From the NCBI GenBank assembly GCA_020747065.1, contig JAGMVK010000028.1, positions 310,001 to 374,000 on the forward strand: a stretch of DNA of 64,000 nucleotides, written 5' to 3'. The notes beneath the pieces are model-generated. The model was given only the letters and a program-made list of their open reading frames with translations, made no database searches and was not told the DNA's origin. Below are positions 46,334-57,055 of this stretch, one piece after another (within the stretch, counting starts at the first letter, position 1; each line of letters starts with the position of its first letter). A program made the translations under genes and the position numbers. This stretch comes from Cadophora sp. MPI-SDFR-AT-0126 (lineage: Eukaryota; Ascomycota; Leotiomycetes; Helotiales; Ploettnerulaceae).

Positions 46334-48393
46334 ATGCCTCGCAACAACTCAGTCTGGTAAGACCCGCCGTCCCGTGGACAGAGACTAAATAATCCCTAAT
46401 ACTGCTTCGCCAGCCAAAGGTGTCAGGAACGTCATTTGAAGTGTGTGCGTGAGGGGGACTCGGAACCTTGTCGTCGATGCAAGCGTCAGAATCTGGTTTG
46501 TGCGCAGAACTCGCCGCTGCGGGTACGCAACGTGCTTTCAGTATCTCGCGGCGAACGGAGGCGTTTAGACTACGATGATGATCAGGTCTGGGTGCCAGTC
46601 CCAGCTTCATGTAAGTGATCAAGACATAGTGGGACACGGGGCTGATTTGAGAAGTGAGTTTTGCTGTCCCCGACGAGCAGAGGAGAACTACATCCGAAAA
46701 TGAGCCATCAGAGTCCCATGTTGAAACTCCTCAGCACAGCCAATCTCAATATTCCTCTCCCGTCACCACACAGAGTGTATTAGGTAATCAATATCAGGAT
46801 GAACGACATCCTGCAACTCAGCCACAACAGGGAGGTCTTCTGACGTCTCCGTATACTTCAAGAAATGCATCAAACAATTTGTACCAGTATACAGCACAGC
46901 AGAACGACGAAACTCGATCCTCTTCCTCAGGACTTCAAGGAGTCAACCTTAGTCAAGATAATAGCACCCAAGCTCTTGTGTTCGGCAACACGTCAAATCC
47001 GGCCACCCCTCTTCCTGTTTCTTCTCCAATACATCAGATAATTAGCAGCCCTTACCAAAGCGCAATCACTCCCTGGCCTTTTGGCAGTAGTCATGAAGCT
47101 CGACTCTTCTTACATTACGTGAACAGGCTATCTTGCTGGGTATGAAAGCAGATAATATATGACTACGGAAATCTGCTAACAAGCATAAGCTAGATGGACT
47201 GGACTCCAACAGAACTTTTGGGACAGAAGTTCCGCGCCGCGCAGCACACATCCCAGTGCTAATGAATGCAATACTGGCATCGGCGGCTCGTCATATTTCA
47301 TTCATTTCTGGAACGAAGGACACTATTTCAGAAAAATATCATCATGAGTGCCTCCAGATTCTGATTCCGGTGCTGGATAACCCCTGTGATGTACTTGACG
47401 AAAACCTCTGTGCTGCCATCATTATATTACGGCAGTATGAAGAATATGATGGTGAGTGGTATGTAGTAAAGGCTGTTGTATCTCGCTGATATTGATGTAG
47501 AAGCTGATGAGAGGTGCCATTTGTTCGGAAGTACCAGAATGGTCAATTCGATCACGCCCAACACAACACCAAGCAGCCTCCGAGACTCGGCTAACTGGAT
47601 TGCTCTTCGTCAAGAGATTCATATTTCGCTGACTAACAAGCAGCCCTTTAGTATCGTGTTGGACGCATATCGACAATCACCAAAACTCTGCTCTGAGTCT
47701 GAAGATGGTTGGGCGAACCGAATTGTCTTACTCTTCGCCAAAGTTTTGAACTATGCCTTTCAATCAGGAGAAACCGTCCCGCAAGATACGTGGCTATCAC
47801 TTCGAGATGAAGTGGAAACTTGGAACACGACAAAACCTGCGTATTTCATGCCATTATGGGATGGAAGTACACTGGAACAGCAGAAAACACCATTTCCCGA
47901 AGTAATCATGCTCAGCACAGCTCAAGGTAAGTTAAGGTGTCGCTTCAACAATAGTACGCTAAGGAGACAGCCAATGGCATGCAACATTATTGCTTATCAA
48001 AGATACTGCTCGCGGTGTATGATCCCCGGCTGCTTAAGCTGGGATTTGATGCTCGCAAGTTACGGAAAGAATCAGAGGTGTGATACCCTTGATAAATTTC
48101 AGTGGATTCTAATGAAGTCAGGAAATCGTTTTACAAAATCTTCGCATGGTCGTTGGTCTCGCTTCGAGTAACCCAGATATAGAAATTTTGTTCATGCATG
48201 CATCACATGTCTTGAGTGTCTGTCAGTCGACCTTTCTGAATTTTTGAGTCATTTCTAATCGATAGCAGGTGGTGAGTACTTTACTGATGCTTATGAGCAA
48301 GACGCAATAGTCAAGTTTCTACGTGACATCGAGGCAAAAGGGGTTTGGCGAACGTCATCTATCATAGCAACATTGCGAGAACAATGGAAGTGA
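46334..48393 (+). CDS. Zn2Cys6 transcription factor, ARCA-like (Fungal_trans_2 type)
   Basis: Eight exons: 46334..46356, 46414..46610, 46655..47139, 47190..47451, 47501..47926, 47971..48077, 48122..48221, 48269..48393 (574 aa; introns 44-57 bp). The 23-nt first exon ends TG and joins C, making C8-x2-C11-x6-C18-x8-C27-x2-C30-x6-C37. A Q/S/N-rich linker follows. The regulatory half shows VPVLMNAILASAARHIS (as IPVLMNAIL...), ENLCAAIIILRQYEEYD, ADERCHLFGSTRMVN, ALRQEIHISLTNKQP and WANRIVLLFAKVLNYAF, then YCLSKILLAVYDPR and a WRTSSIIATLREQW end: the arrangement of ARCA-like fungal regulators. Start chosen at the first ATG giving the intact cluster. Nuclear regulator; targets unknown, perhaps the divergent transporter or the P450. 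Confidence 0.88.
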
Positions 48394-49126
48394 CAAATCA
48401 GACTGGGATCCAAAGAAACATTCGCAGAATGGCCAAACTATGCATCTGGGTCCTGAGCCTAGCGGGGCGTGATATCTTGGTATAAGAGGTAAGAAAAGCG
48501 GCATGAAAGGGAGAAATGTCGGAAACAAAGCACTGACGGCAGGTCGGGCGAATATGACCTAGCGATTGTTCACCCAAAATGGCGACTCAACCCTCAATTA
48601 ATTTTTCTGACGAGCATTATCCTTGCAGTGAACCGCGAACTAATACGACTTCCCAAAGCTCTAGTGCTTCGACGTACAGTACTGAGTAGTAACATAGTAT
48701 CTTTCGCGCTAAACCGCGTGTTGGGGGCTGACTCAACTATGAGCGGGCATGGAAACTTTTCTGCAACAAAGACCCGGTTGGTTTAATTGACTTCCAAAGA
48801 ACTCGTACATCCCCGCGCGGACGATGGATGTGGTTGCGCCAATTGCTTTGTTCTGCAATGGATCCTGACAAGAAGCTTGGGATATGTGAAAAATTCGCAC
48901 TATCCTAATCGGGAAATTCTCGCCGAATGTTTGCCTTCTGGATGATTATCTTGCCGCTTCCCTTGCGCATTATGACCGTCTCCATAATTCGCGGGGACTT
49001 AATCGCGGGGGGAGTTTCTCAAGTTTCATTATGCTGATCGCGTGGGGAATCAACAACATCGCCATATATATGAGTAACATAGCAGTTTAAGATTTCATAC
49101 CTACACCCTCTGCACTCAGTGCCAAC
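48394..49126. other. Intergenic, P450 upstream region
   Basis: About 730 bp without a supported gene between the regulator and the P450, both on the + strand. CCGCG and CGCGG motifs occur, as expected for regulator binding, but I cannot assign them. Confidence 0.5.
49063..49072 (+). promoter_or_regulatory. TATA element of the P450 gene
   Basis: CATATATATG sits 54-64 bp before the ATG at 49127, the usual core-promoter spacing. Confidence 0.55.
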
Positions 49127-50761
49127 ATGCCATTTACAACACCCAGCATGACGAATTTACCATACGCGCAGCTGCTCTTCTTCGCAGCAGTGCTTTTCTT
49201 CATTCTGTATCCAATAGTGCAGTATTTCAGAGACCCGAAGCGTAAGTGGCTTGAAGTGCCTTTGACCACTCGTTCTAATGCTTTATCAGGTCTCCGCAGG
49301 TTTCATAATATGAGCCCGCTCTCAGGCCTTTCCGCTGCGCCATTCATGATTGTAGCTCATGGCGGATTTCGCTCCAAATACCTAGAAAAGCTTCATCAAG
49401 AATATCCTGTGATTCGGACTGGCCCAAACTCCCTTTCCTATGGTGATCCACGGGCAATCAAAGATATCTATGGACACAACACAAAGTGCAAGAAAGATGA
49501 ACTGTACACCATAACGATGGGCTCACACTTCCACCTTGCAGATGTCGTCGACAACAAAGAGCATTCTCGAAAGAGAAAAGTCCTCTCGTCCGCGTATGCA
49601 TTGAAGAATCTGGAGAGCTGGGAGCACAAAGTTGCGGACAAGACCGAAAGACTCATCACCCACTTCGATCGCATGTGCACTGCTCCGCTTCCAAAGGGTC
49701 AAAAGCAACCACATCCGGATGACTTGAATGTCGATTATCGAGCATGGACGAATTTCTTCACCATCGAAGCTATTGCCGATATTGGGCTCTCTGAACGTCT
49801 CGGATTTCTCGATACCGGAAGTGATCTCTGCTCAGCAGAGAAGCTGGATGGGACCACATACGAGGTTGGGTTCCGGGACGCACTATACCAGAACGCGCGC
49901 AAGCAGTCTTTGCTGGTCTGGAACTACGATTGGTACCCTTTCATCAACAAACTCGTGGACATCGTTCCATTCTACAGACGTATGTCTGGTCACGCTCGTG
50001 ACTGGGATGCAATCTACCTTTCCCGCTCATCAAGACGTCTCAAGCGCTACGAGGCCGGTGAAAAGCTCGACGACTTCTTCCAAGCATTGATGGAAGACAA
50101 GAATGGATCACCGAACAACCTCGAGTGGGGCGAGATTGTCGCGGAGGTCGGCATTATGATGAATGCCGGTAGTGCCACAACAGCAATCGCAATGGCTAAT
50201 GTGATGTTTCAACTGCTCAAAAATCCAACGGTGATGGAAAAGCTGCGGGCTGAGGTCGATTCGGTGTTGGATGACCACGAAGTGGTCGCCTCATATGACA
50301 AGATCAAGCATCTGCCATATCTGAGAGCATGTCTAGACGAGTCACTTCGACTATTCCCACCTACATCCCACGGTTTAACTCGTGCCGTCCCTCCGGAGGG
50401 AATGGATATCCTTGGAGAATATATCCCTGGTGGCACAAGTGTCTCCATCTCGGCATATGTCGCTCACCGTGATGAAAGTATCTTCCCAATGGCAGAAAAA
50501 TTCATCCCTGAGAGATGGCTAGGGGAGGAGGGCAAACGATTGCAACCTTACTTCCTCGCATTTTCAGCAGGCGCGAGGGGTTGCATCGGGAGAAACATTT
50601 CGTACCTCGAGCAGACTGTACTTCTTGCTAGTGTTCTGCACAGGTATGAGTTTGCACTTCCAAGTCCAGACTGGGAGATCAAGAGGTTGGAAACCATGAA
50701 TTTGATTCTAGGAGAGATGCCGGTGAAAGTGTGGCGAAGAAGAGCGAAGGAGAGGGCTTAG
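49127..50761 (+). CDS. Cytochrome P450 monooxygenase
   Basis: Intronless, 544 aa. An N-terminal membrane anchor (about residues 11-34, PYAQLLFFAAVLFFILYPIVQYF) is followed by a basic stretch (RDPKRK). Signatures: I-helix NAGSATTA (346-353), K-helix E405-S-L-R408, and the haem-binding loop FSAGARGCIG with the thiolate Cys486. HLADVVDNKEHSRKRKVLSSAYALKNLE resembles the C-helix region of the benzoate-4-monooxygenase/pisatin-demethylase-like group of fungal class II P450s. ER membrane; needs an NADPH reductase such as the one encoded at 40.7-42.8 kb. Substrate unknown. The I-helix acidic residue that usually precedes the two threonines is Ala350 here (AGSATT), an uncommon substitution. Confidence 0.93.
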   Translation: MPFTTPSMTNLPYAQLLFFAAVLFFILYPIVQYFRDPKRKWLEVPLTTRSNALSGLRRFHNMSPLSGLSAAPFMIVAHGGFRSKYLEKLHQEYPVIRTGPNSLSYGDPRAIKDIYGHNTKCKKDELYTITMGSHFHLADVVDNKEHSRKRKVLSSAYALKNLESWEHKVADKTERLITHFDRMCTAPLPKGQKQPHPDDLNVDYRAWTNFFTIEAIADIGLSERLGFLDTGSDLCSAEKLDGTTYEVGFRDALYQNARKQSLLVWNYDWYPFINKLVDIVPFYRRMSGHARDWDAIYLSRSSRRLKRYEAGEKLDDFFQALMEDKNGSPNNLEWGEIVAEVGIMMNAGSATTAIAMANVMFQLLKNPTVMEKLRAEVDSVLDDHEVVASYDKIKHLPYLRACLDESLRLFPPTSHGLTRAVPPEGMDILGEYIPGGTSVSISAYVAHRDESIFPMAEKFIPERWLGEEGKRLQPYFLAFSAGARGCIGRNISYLEQTVLLASVLHRYEFALPSPDWEIKRLETMNLILGEMPVKVWRRRAKERA

Positions 50762-51796
50762 TACAAATTGCATGGATGTCTTTGCGTAGCATCAGGACAT
50801 TAAATGATTACTTAGCGATTTCTGTTCGAAATCTAATTCCTCATCTGATGGCTGGCTTACTATGTTCTTTGATTTTTTACGTGCTAAATTCATGGTAGTA
50901 CTTTTTACGTACCCTCTTGCTTCCATGTTTGATACCGTACAAGAGTTATTACATTGTTACAGAAGGCGATCAATAATACCAGAGCAATCAACTTTGTTTT
51001 TCCACGAAAACACGTCCGAAGATCAGGAACCGCCATTTCTTTTTTTTTTAATGATTTAGATCTTCAATCTGCAGCCCATACCCAATTTTGGAAAGCCTTC
51101 TTTTCCTTGGCAAATCAGTAAATGCGCCGCAACCCTGACTTCTGCCTGGCCTAGCCCCCTTTCAACCATCGGCCAAGGCAGACTCGCTTATCCAGACCGA
51201 CATCTTTTTCAGCCTCAACAGCAATCTCCCGAGAAAGTCCACTCTCTGTGTGACCAATGTACCTTGGCACGTGTTCTGTACCACGCCGTGGCGGTGTCAT
51301 GATCCAAGCCATGTGGTTACGCAGCCTCGCACAAGATTGATAGGAAGGGACTTGAGCCGCACGAGAATGATGGATACCAATGGATACAAGACATCGGAGA
51401 AAGTGTACACTTACTCAAAGCTGCACGAGAATTGGTAAGAGACACATGTGGATGTGGCTTTCTCAGGGAGGAAAGAGATCTGCAATGAAGAGGAGGCTTT
51501 GCGGGAAGAGGCGTGCGGGAGCTGAGGATGCGAATATTGAAATTGGATGTGATATCATGATGGTGGACTTGAATGGGATTTGAATGGGGCTCTTACTAGG
51601 TTTGCGATTCAAAATGGAGTTCCATGATACTGGGAGATGTATAAGTATGAACCTGGCTGCTTTTCCAAACGTACTCAGCAGCCCTCACAGCACTTCGAAA
51701 AGTCTTTATTGAGTGCAGTTCTACTTTCACTTTCCCCAGTATCGCACCTTATACTTCTACTTTCTTCAGGACGTCAGCTTCCCGAGGTCAGCAACC
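50762..51796. other. Intergenic, no supported gene
   Basis: P450 3' flank and upstream region of the GPI-type protein. Short ORFs (50862-51059, 51250-51583) are not convincing. A T-rich run occurs near 51041-51050. Confidence 0.5.
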
Positions 51797-53281
51797 ATGA
51801 GAGCTTTTGTTTACGTTTCGTCCTTTCTCTGGGGCGTGATGAATCTTCTCATGATCACTTCCATCTCTGCAACAAGCCTCGACGTATATCCCGCCAACGC
51901 TCTCGAAAACCATGTCCAGCTTGGCTCGTCAAACTGATTCAAGCGAAAGCGGCTTGTCAACTCTTCTCAATGATTCATCCAACTACCCTTCCTTCCCACC
52001 AACAGACATCCCGCCCTCCTCCACCTCCACTGAGACTAGCATCAGCTTCTCCGTTCTCGGCAACGCACTCGTACAAGATCTCACCTGTAGAAACTGTTCT
52101 GCCCAGGGCGACATCTCTCTTCAAGGCGTCAGCGATAGCAGCAGTGGTGAAGATTCATCCGGCTGGTCTCTCGTTGCAGCCGCTAACGGCGTTTCGGCAC
52201 ATGTCGAGATCGAAGCGAATCTGAGGCCGGATACTGAGGTCGGATCTACCATTACGCTGACAGAGATTGAGCTGGATAGTTTTGAGATTGGCGGGCTTGT
52301 TGTGGTGACATCGAAGATCGTGGTGGAATTGACTACGAGCTTTGAGGCAACTGTGGAAGTAGATATCTCTTGGGGGTTTGACGTTACGGTAAGTTGACCT
52401 TGAACTTTGCACTCAAATTCAAAGTGCTAATAAAACACCTTTCCAAGGTCCCCGATGGAGCCTCCATAATGATTGCCATTGATGGTGGAGAGGGCCTCTC
52501 GGTCAGTATCATGGGCTTGTAAGTCAACTCGTCAGGACTTCAGTCTGTTCGCGAGACTAATCTCCACAGCAATGACACACAAATAAACCAGCTCCCCATC
52601 AGTGCCACAATCTCCAATCCCGAAATTAGCCCTGTCATCGGCCTCCGTTTTAACTTCCTCCTAGCGGTGAGCCCTATTTCCAGCTTCCTGCCGTCCATAT
52701 ACGCTGGTGTGTACATGGACCTTCCGGGGCTTATCGCTCAATTCTCGCCCGTGAGCAACGTCAATGCCAAATGCCAGAACATAACTTCAGAAGAGGCAGA
52801 TGCTGCCCCAGAAGTCGCCTTTCCAAATCTACTGTACATTCAGCCTGTAGCTTTTGCTGGTGTCGGGGCCACACTCGGAACAGATGTCTCTGGAGATGGG
52901 TTCGAATTCAATGAGGTGGACCTCAAGGAGACGCTTGCATCTGTGGAACTCCAGTTACCGAATCAGTGTTTGGAGTGGAGTACGTCCTCTGAAGGTGGTG
53001 GAACCTTCGGCGAGCCTGATGTTGAAGCTCTTACTGGAGGAGACTCGGATACTGCAACAAGCTCTGCGACGGGAACTATGAAGGCTGGTTCTGCTCCTAC
53101 TTCTGGTCCTGGTGTAGCTAAGACTTCGTCTTCATCTCCAAACCGAACTTCTGGAGCTGCCGCAGAATCATCAAGTAACGGTGCTGTCAGCAATAGGTTG
53201 CAGATTTCGGTTGAAGAAAGGACTCGGTGGGTTGTTGGGATGTTGACTCTGGGCTTTATGATCGTTGGCTTTATATTGTAG
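51797..53281 (+). CDS. Secreted GPI-anchored-type protein, N-terminus apparently frameshifted
   Basis: Downstream of an ATG at 51912 three exons are clean: 51912..52388, 52448..52518, 52570..53281 (419 aa). The tail (SSSNGAVSNRLQISV..., then hydrophobic VVGMLTLGFMIVGFIL at the very end) is a typical GPI-attachment signal, preceded by a long Ser/Thr/Gly-rich stalk. A signal peptide is therefore expected. An ATG at 51797 opens a good one in another frame (MRAFVYVSSFLWGVMNLLM, then SLDVYPANALENHV), which stops at 51936-51938. No intron with valid ends and phase joins the two frames, so one base seems extra around 51,905-51,935, or the signal peptide was lost. Cell-wall/surface role inferred; the domain is not recognised. 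Confidence 0.62.
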
Positions 53282-53573
53282 TCGAATATCCGCTACTTTA
53301 CAGGGGTATAGGGATGGAGATGCAGGTTTGCTTTGGTTGAATGGTCATGGTACTAGTAAAGGAGGCTCGCGAAGCATGCTACTTCAAGACAAAGTCGTTA
53401 GCCTAAGCATCTCACTGCCTTAGAAGCGAACTGTGCCACTAAGCGACTGATTCCCCCTCTCTTCAAAACCATGACATGATATCGAAAAGTACCCTAACTC
53501 TCACATCCCAACCTTTTCAATAGCTTACAAGTTCTCAGAAGAACCTCGCCTAGGATAGATTTCAAAAGTCGAC

Positions 53574-54524
53574 ATGCCATACCCGATCCACTCCGTCGCC
53601 ATAGCAGGCGCCACAGGCAACACCGGCCCAACAGTTACCAAAGCACTCATCGACGCCGGATTCAAAGTAACAGCGCTCACACGCTCGGCTACCAAGACAC
53701 AAGCTCTAGCAGATCTCGGCATCAAAATCGTGGAAGTTGACTATCTTTCTCACGAATCACTTGTATCTGCACTTCGGGGAATCGACGCCGTGGTAGTCTG
53801 CGGGGTTGGAATGTACGTTTACCGCGCATGTCGTCTTTCTCAGATTTATGGATGACTGACAATCCCCAGGCTTCCCGAACAAACAAATTTGATAGATGCA
53901 TCCATCGCCGCACACGTAACACATTTTCTCCCTGCCGATTTCGCAAGCGAGCTTGAGACACCGGCGAAGCGAAGCATGCGAGTGCACAGGGACAAAATCC
54001 GCACCCTGGACTATCTCCGTGCTCATCAATCGCATATTTCATACACTTGTATCCATACCGGGCCTTTACTGGATTATCTCCTCAAAATCGGCGTTCTGGT
54101 CAACATGAAAGGTCGCAGCGTGACCTTGTTCGATGACGGGGCGAAGAAATTCAGCACGACGACCATGGCTACGGCGAGCAAAGCCGTAGTTTCCGTGCTG
54201 AAAAACGGTGAGAAGTTCGCGAATCGGGAAGTGAGGGTTCACGATATTGTGACCAGCCAGAACCAGCTGTTGAAACTAGCGAAGGAGATTGTGCCCGATG
54301 AGGAGTGGACGGTGACGAAGATGGATACGAAGGATTGCGAGAGGCAGGCCGGGGAAGCGTTTAAGTTGGATCCGGATAGTAGGATGGGGATACAGATGGA
54401 GAAGGTTGTCGGTGTGTTTGGGAAAGAGCATAATTCAGATTTTGGGGAAGCGGATAATGAAGAGCTAGGAGTTCCGGTTATGACTGAGGGACAGTTGAAG
54501 GAGTTGCTGGGGAGGTTTGCCTGA
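53574..54524 (+). CDS. NmrA-like NAD(P)-binding reductase (isoflavone-reductase-like)
   Basis: Two exons: 53574..53812 and 53870..54524 (297 aa) with a 57-bp phase-2 intron; joining recreates GMLPEQTNLIDA. The N-terminal Rossmann motif is G12-A-T-G15-N-T-G18 in VAIAGATGNTGPTV, the form seen in NmrA/PCBER-type atypical short-chain dehydrogenases. THFLPADFASE corresponds to the conserved 'F.PSEFG' block, and VHDIVTSQNQLLKLAKEI to its C-terminal core. Such proteins are either reductases of aromatic substrates or redox-sensing regulators. Its position next to oxidative enzymes suggests, but does not show, a metabolic role. Cytosolic. Confidence 0.9.
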
Positions 54525-54862
54525 AGGTCAATAGTTGCAGTGCCGATTCAAAAGCTTTTATATGTTCAGAATTTCATCGGTCTGCCTGGCTCATTCCCAA
54601 TGGAAAGCGTAGCTGAAATGGCTTCGTCGATTTTCAGCCAAAATGTGCGATTGTGATAGAAATCGCGAAGATAATTGACTAGGAAGCGACGCCCAGTACC
54701 ACTCAGTCGAGTGTGGCATTCCGCTGTGGTCATTTAAGAATCACAATTCACGTGCTGCAGCGACTGGAGCTCAAGTCGATGACATTGCATCTCTAACCTA
54801 TACATTTTTACTTTTGATATCATACAGATACAGGAAACCAAACCATCCCAACGCATTCATAT
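54525..54862. other. Intergenic, convergent 3' flanks
   Basis: The 338 bp between the convergent NmrA-like and OST48 genes; no coding or RNA signal was seen. Confidence 0.5.
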
Positions 54863-56454
54863 CTATTGGATCTTCTTTCCACTAGTCGTCAACTTCAACG
54901 GAACGGGCTTGCTCCATAACCACAGAGCAACAAATGCAACCCATCCAGTGACAGTAACGCCGATACCCGCAATCCATGGCCACGCGCCGCTGATAACCCA
55001 ACTCCTTGGCCATTCGTCATGAGCGAAGTGACGGACGGTGACCGTATTCTTCTCTTCAATGTTGGTGTAAAAGGGACGCTTGTAGTTGACCTTGAAATTG
55101 AAAATTCCATGTTGGTCAGGTAGCTTGAAGCTTGCCGTGTACTGACCCCAGCCAGATGGAGTCTTGACGTACTGGAGAGGAAGGCGGTGGAATGGCGAGA
55201 GCATGGAGAACTCAAGTTGAATGGAATCGCCTGCGGGGGGAACAAACGGTCGGTATCTGTCCCAGAGGTATTCTCGGATTTCGATATTATAGGTCTGTCA
55301 AGAACTTTAGTCATGCGAAGTCATTTCTACTGAGGGGTAGACATACCACATCATTCTTGACTCTGTAGATCTTTGGGTTGGTAACATTGCTTTCAACGCC
55401 GCTTTCATTGAGGTAGTGCTCAATTTTGAAAACCTGGAGAACTCCAATCTCCCCAAAAGTCCAGCCGGTGACTTCCTTAATGAATTCCTGATTAGCAGTT
55501 GAGACAGGCTTGGCATCAGATCCAACACCTCCCATTCCAACGCTGCGTTTGACCTTGGCATCAAACCACTTGTCCTCAAGCATCTCTGCTGATCCAACAA
55601 CTGTGAAGCGCGCAGAGTTGCGTGCCTGCATCGTTGTGATCAAAGACAATTGTGGACCAACTGCGAATGGATCCTCGACGCCCTCAACATCGTCCTTAGG
55701 GTTGTATGAATATGCGGATCGAGGAGCTCGCAGGATTGGAGTCAACAATGGATTAGTATTCCCGAGAGTCTGCCCAACGCCTCTTGGGAACGCAATAACA
55801 TCTTCACCCTTTCCATCGCCCACGAAGAAGTTCTTGACATCTGGTCGGATGGCGTCTGGTCGGGGAAGGAGGATAACATCGTGCTGTTCGGGAGCGCTGA
55901 GAGTATCGTAGTTGAAGTGGTCCACCACGAGGGCGTTACGGTCTGTAGGGAGGTGGATGTCGAGCTCGAGGAGGAGAGAGACGAGAGAACTTGGGGTTGG
56001 CACTGATGAAGACAAAGTCAACATGATGTTTCCACCGCCATTGATGAAATCGAGGAGGAGTTTAGGCGTAAGATTCGGTCCAAGTCCTGCTCTCTGTCAG
56101 ATACAATTCTAATTCCTTCAATGTCCATTTGCCTACCCTTCGACTTGGAGGGGAGAATAAGGACATGGTCGTATGCCCTCTCTCCCAAATGAAATAGGGC
56201 AAGCTTCTCGTTCTTTGGCGACTCAAATGTAAGTGAGAATCCTCTATCTATAGCAGCAGTAAAGTAAGCACTGTTCTTAATTTCAATTGCACTCATTGGA
56301 AGCTCTTACCTTCTAAATCGGCAATATATTTCGAGTATTTGGACTTCTCTGCTAATTCCTCCAGCACTACTAACGTTCTGTAATCGCCTTTTGCATTGAG
56401 CGCCTCCACCAGGGAGACTATCCCTAGGAAAAGCGCAGGAAGTGACCACCTCAT
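54863..56454 (-). CDS. WBP1: Oligosaccharyltransferase subunit OST48/Wbp1
   Basis: Four exons: 56454..56310, 56247..56137, 56086..55347, 55294..54863 (475 aa; introns 50-62 bp). A signal peptide (about residues 1-20, MRWSLPALFLGIVSLVEALN) precedes a luminal domain with LVVLEELAE, LEDRGFSLTFES, LGPNLTPKLLLDFINGGGNIM (the GGN motif of OST48) and SAYSYNPKDD. One transmembrane segment near the end (WIAGIGVTVTGWVAFVALWLW) leaves a short cytosolic tail ending KKIQ, a KKxx ER-retrieval signal. It is a non-catalytic core subunit of the oligosaccharyltransferase that transfers glycans to Asn in the ER. Length is near the yeast family norm (430-450 aa). It diverges from the complex I gene. Confidence 0.95.
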
Positions 56455-56763
56455 TGTCGTTGATGTGAAGATGGGATTCCGGCTCTGAATCTGGCTGGTA
56501 TCTTGATGCTGGGCGTTCTGGAGCTTTAGGAAACGTATGCAATGCCAAGATTTAGCGGAAGAACAGTTGATCCGAGAAATCACATCTGATGTTGATGGCC
56601 CGAGCTTCACGGCCTCAACCTCGAACGCTCAAGCATCAAGTTCCCGAGCTCTTGCAACACATCTGCAACACCACACAAAGATTGAAGGGAGGTTGCATAC
56701 CATCAATTGAGTGAATATTTCAAGTTTTAGACCTTTGAGAGCATGCTAATCTTTGTAGACACA
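56455..56763. promoter_or_regulatory. Bidirectional promoter region between OST48 and complex I genes
   Basis: Only 309 bp separate the two divergent ATGs at 56454 (-) and 56764 (+). Such short head-to-head spacing implies overlapping or shared promoters. No TATA box is evident for either gene, as usual for housekeeping genes. Confidence 0.5.
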
Positions 56764-57055
56764 ATGTCGGCTCTTCCACGATTCTTTTCGCAACCTCTGC
56801 GGTACCTACGATGGGCTGCGATCGAGAAACCCGCGATCTTCTACTCGATTGTTATTGGAAGCATGGGACCTGTCACTGTTTTGGTCGTTCCGCCGATTCG
56901 CAGAATGTTGGGAGATGAGAAGAGGCCGGAGATACCCCTCACATATCCAAGTAGGTCCAAGGGACAAGAGCAGAAGGGACCTTCGGAAAAGCTAATGCTT
57001 CAATGCAGTTCCGTCCGGACCAAGGAAACCACTGGAGGGCTACGACGATGAGTGA
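56764..57055 (+). CDS. nuo9.5: NADH:ubiquinone oxidoreductase 9.5 kDa subunit
   Basis: Two exons: 56764..56950 and 57009..57055 (77 aa; 58-bp phase-1 intron). The start at MSALPRF is preferred over an in-frame ATG at 56743 because the shorter protein matches the family's usual length and N-terminus. FFSQPLRYLRWAAIEKPAIFYSIVIGSMGPV contains the single membrane helix; VVPPIRRMLGDEKRPEIPLTYPIP and the acidic end EGYDDE are typical of this fungal complex I accessory subunit. Mitochondrial inner membrane; structural role in complex I assembly or stability. Confidence 0.9.
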
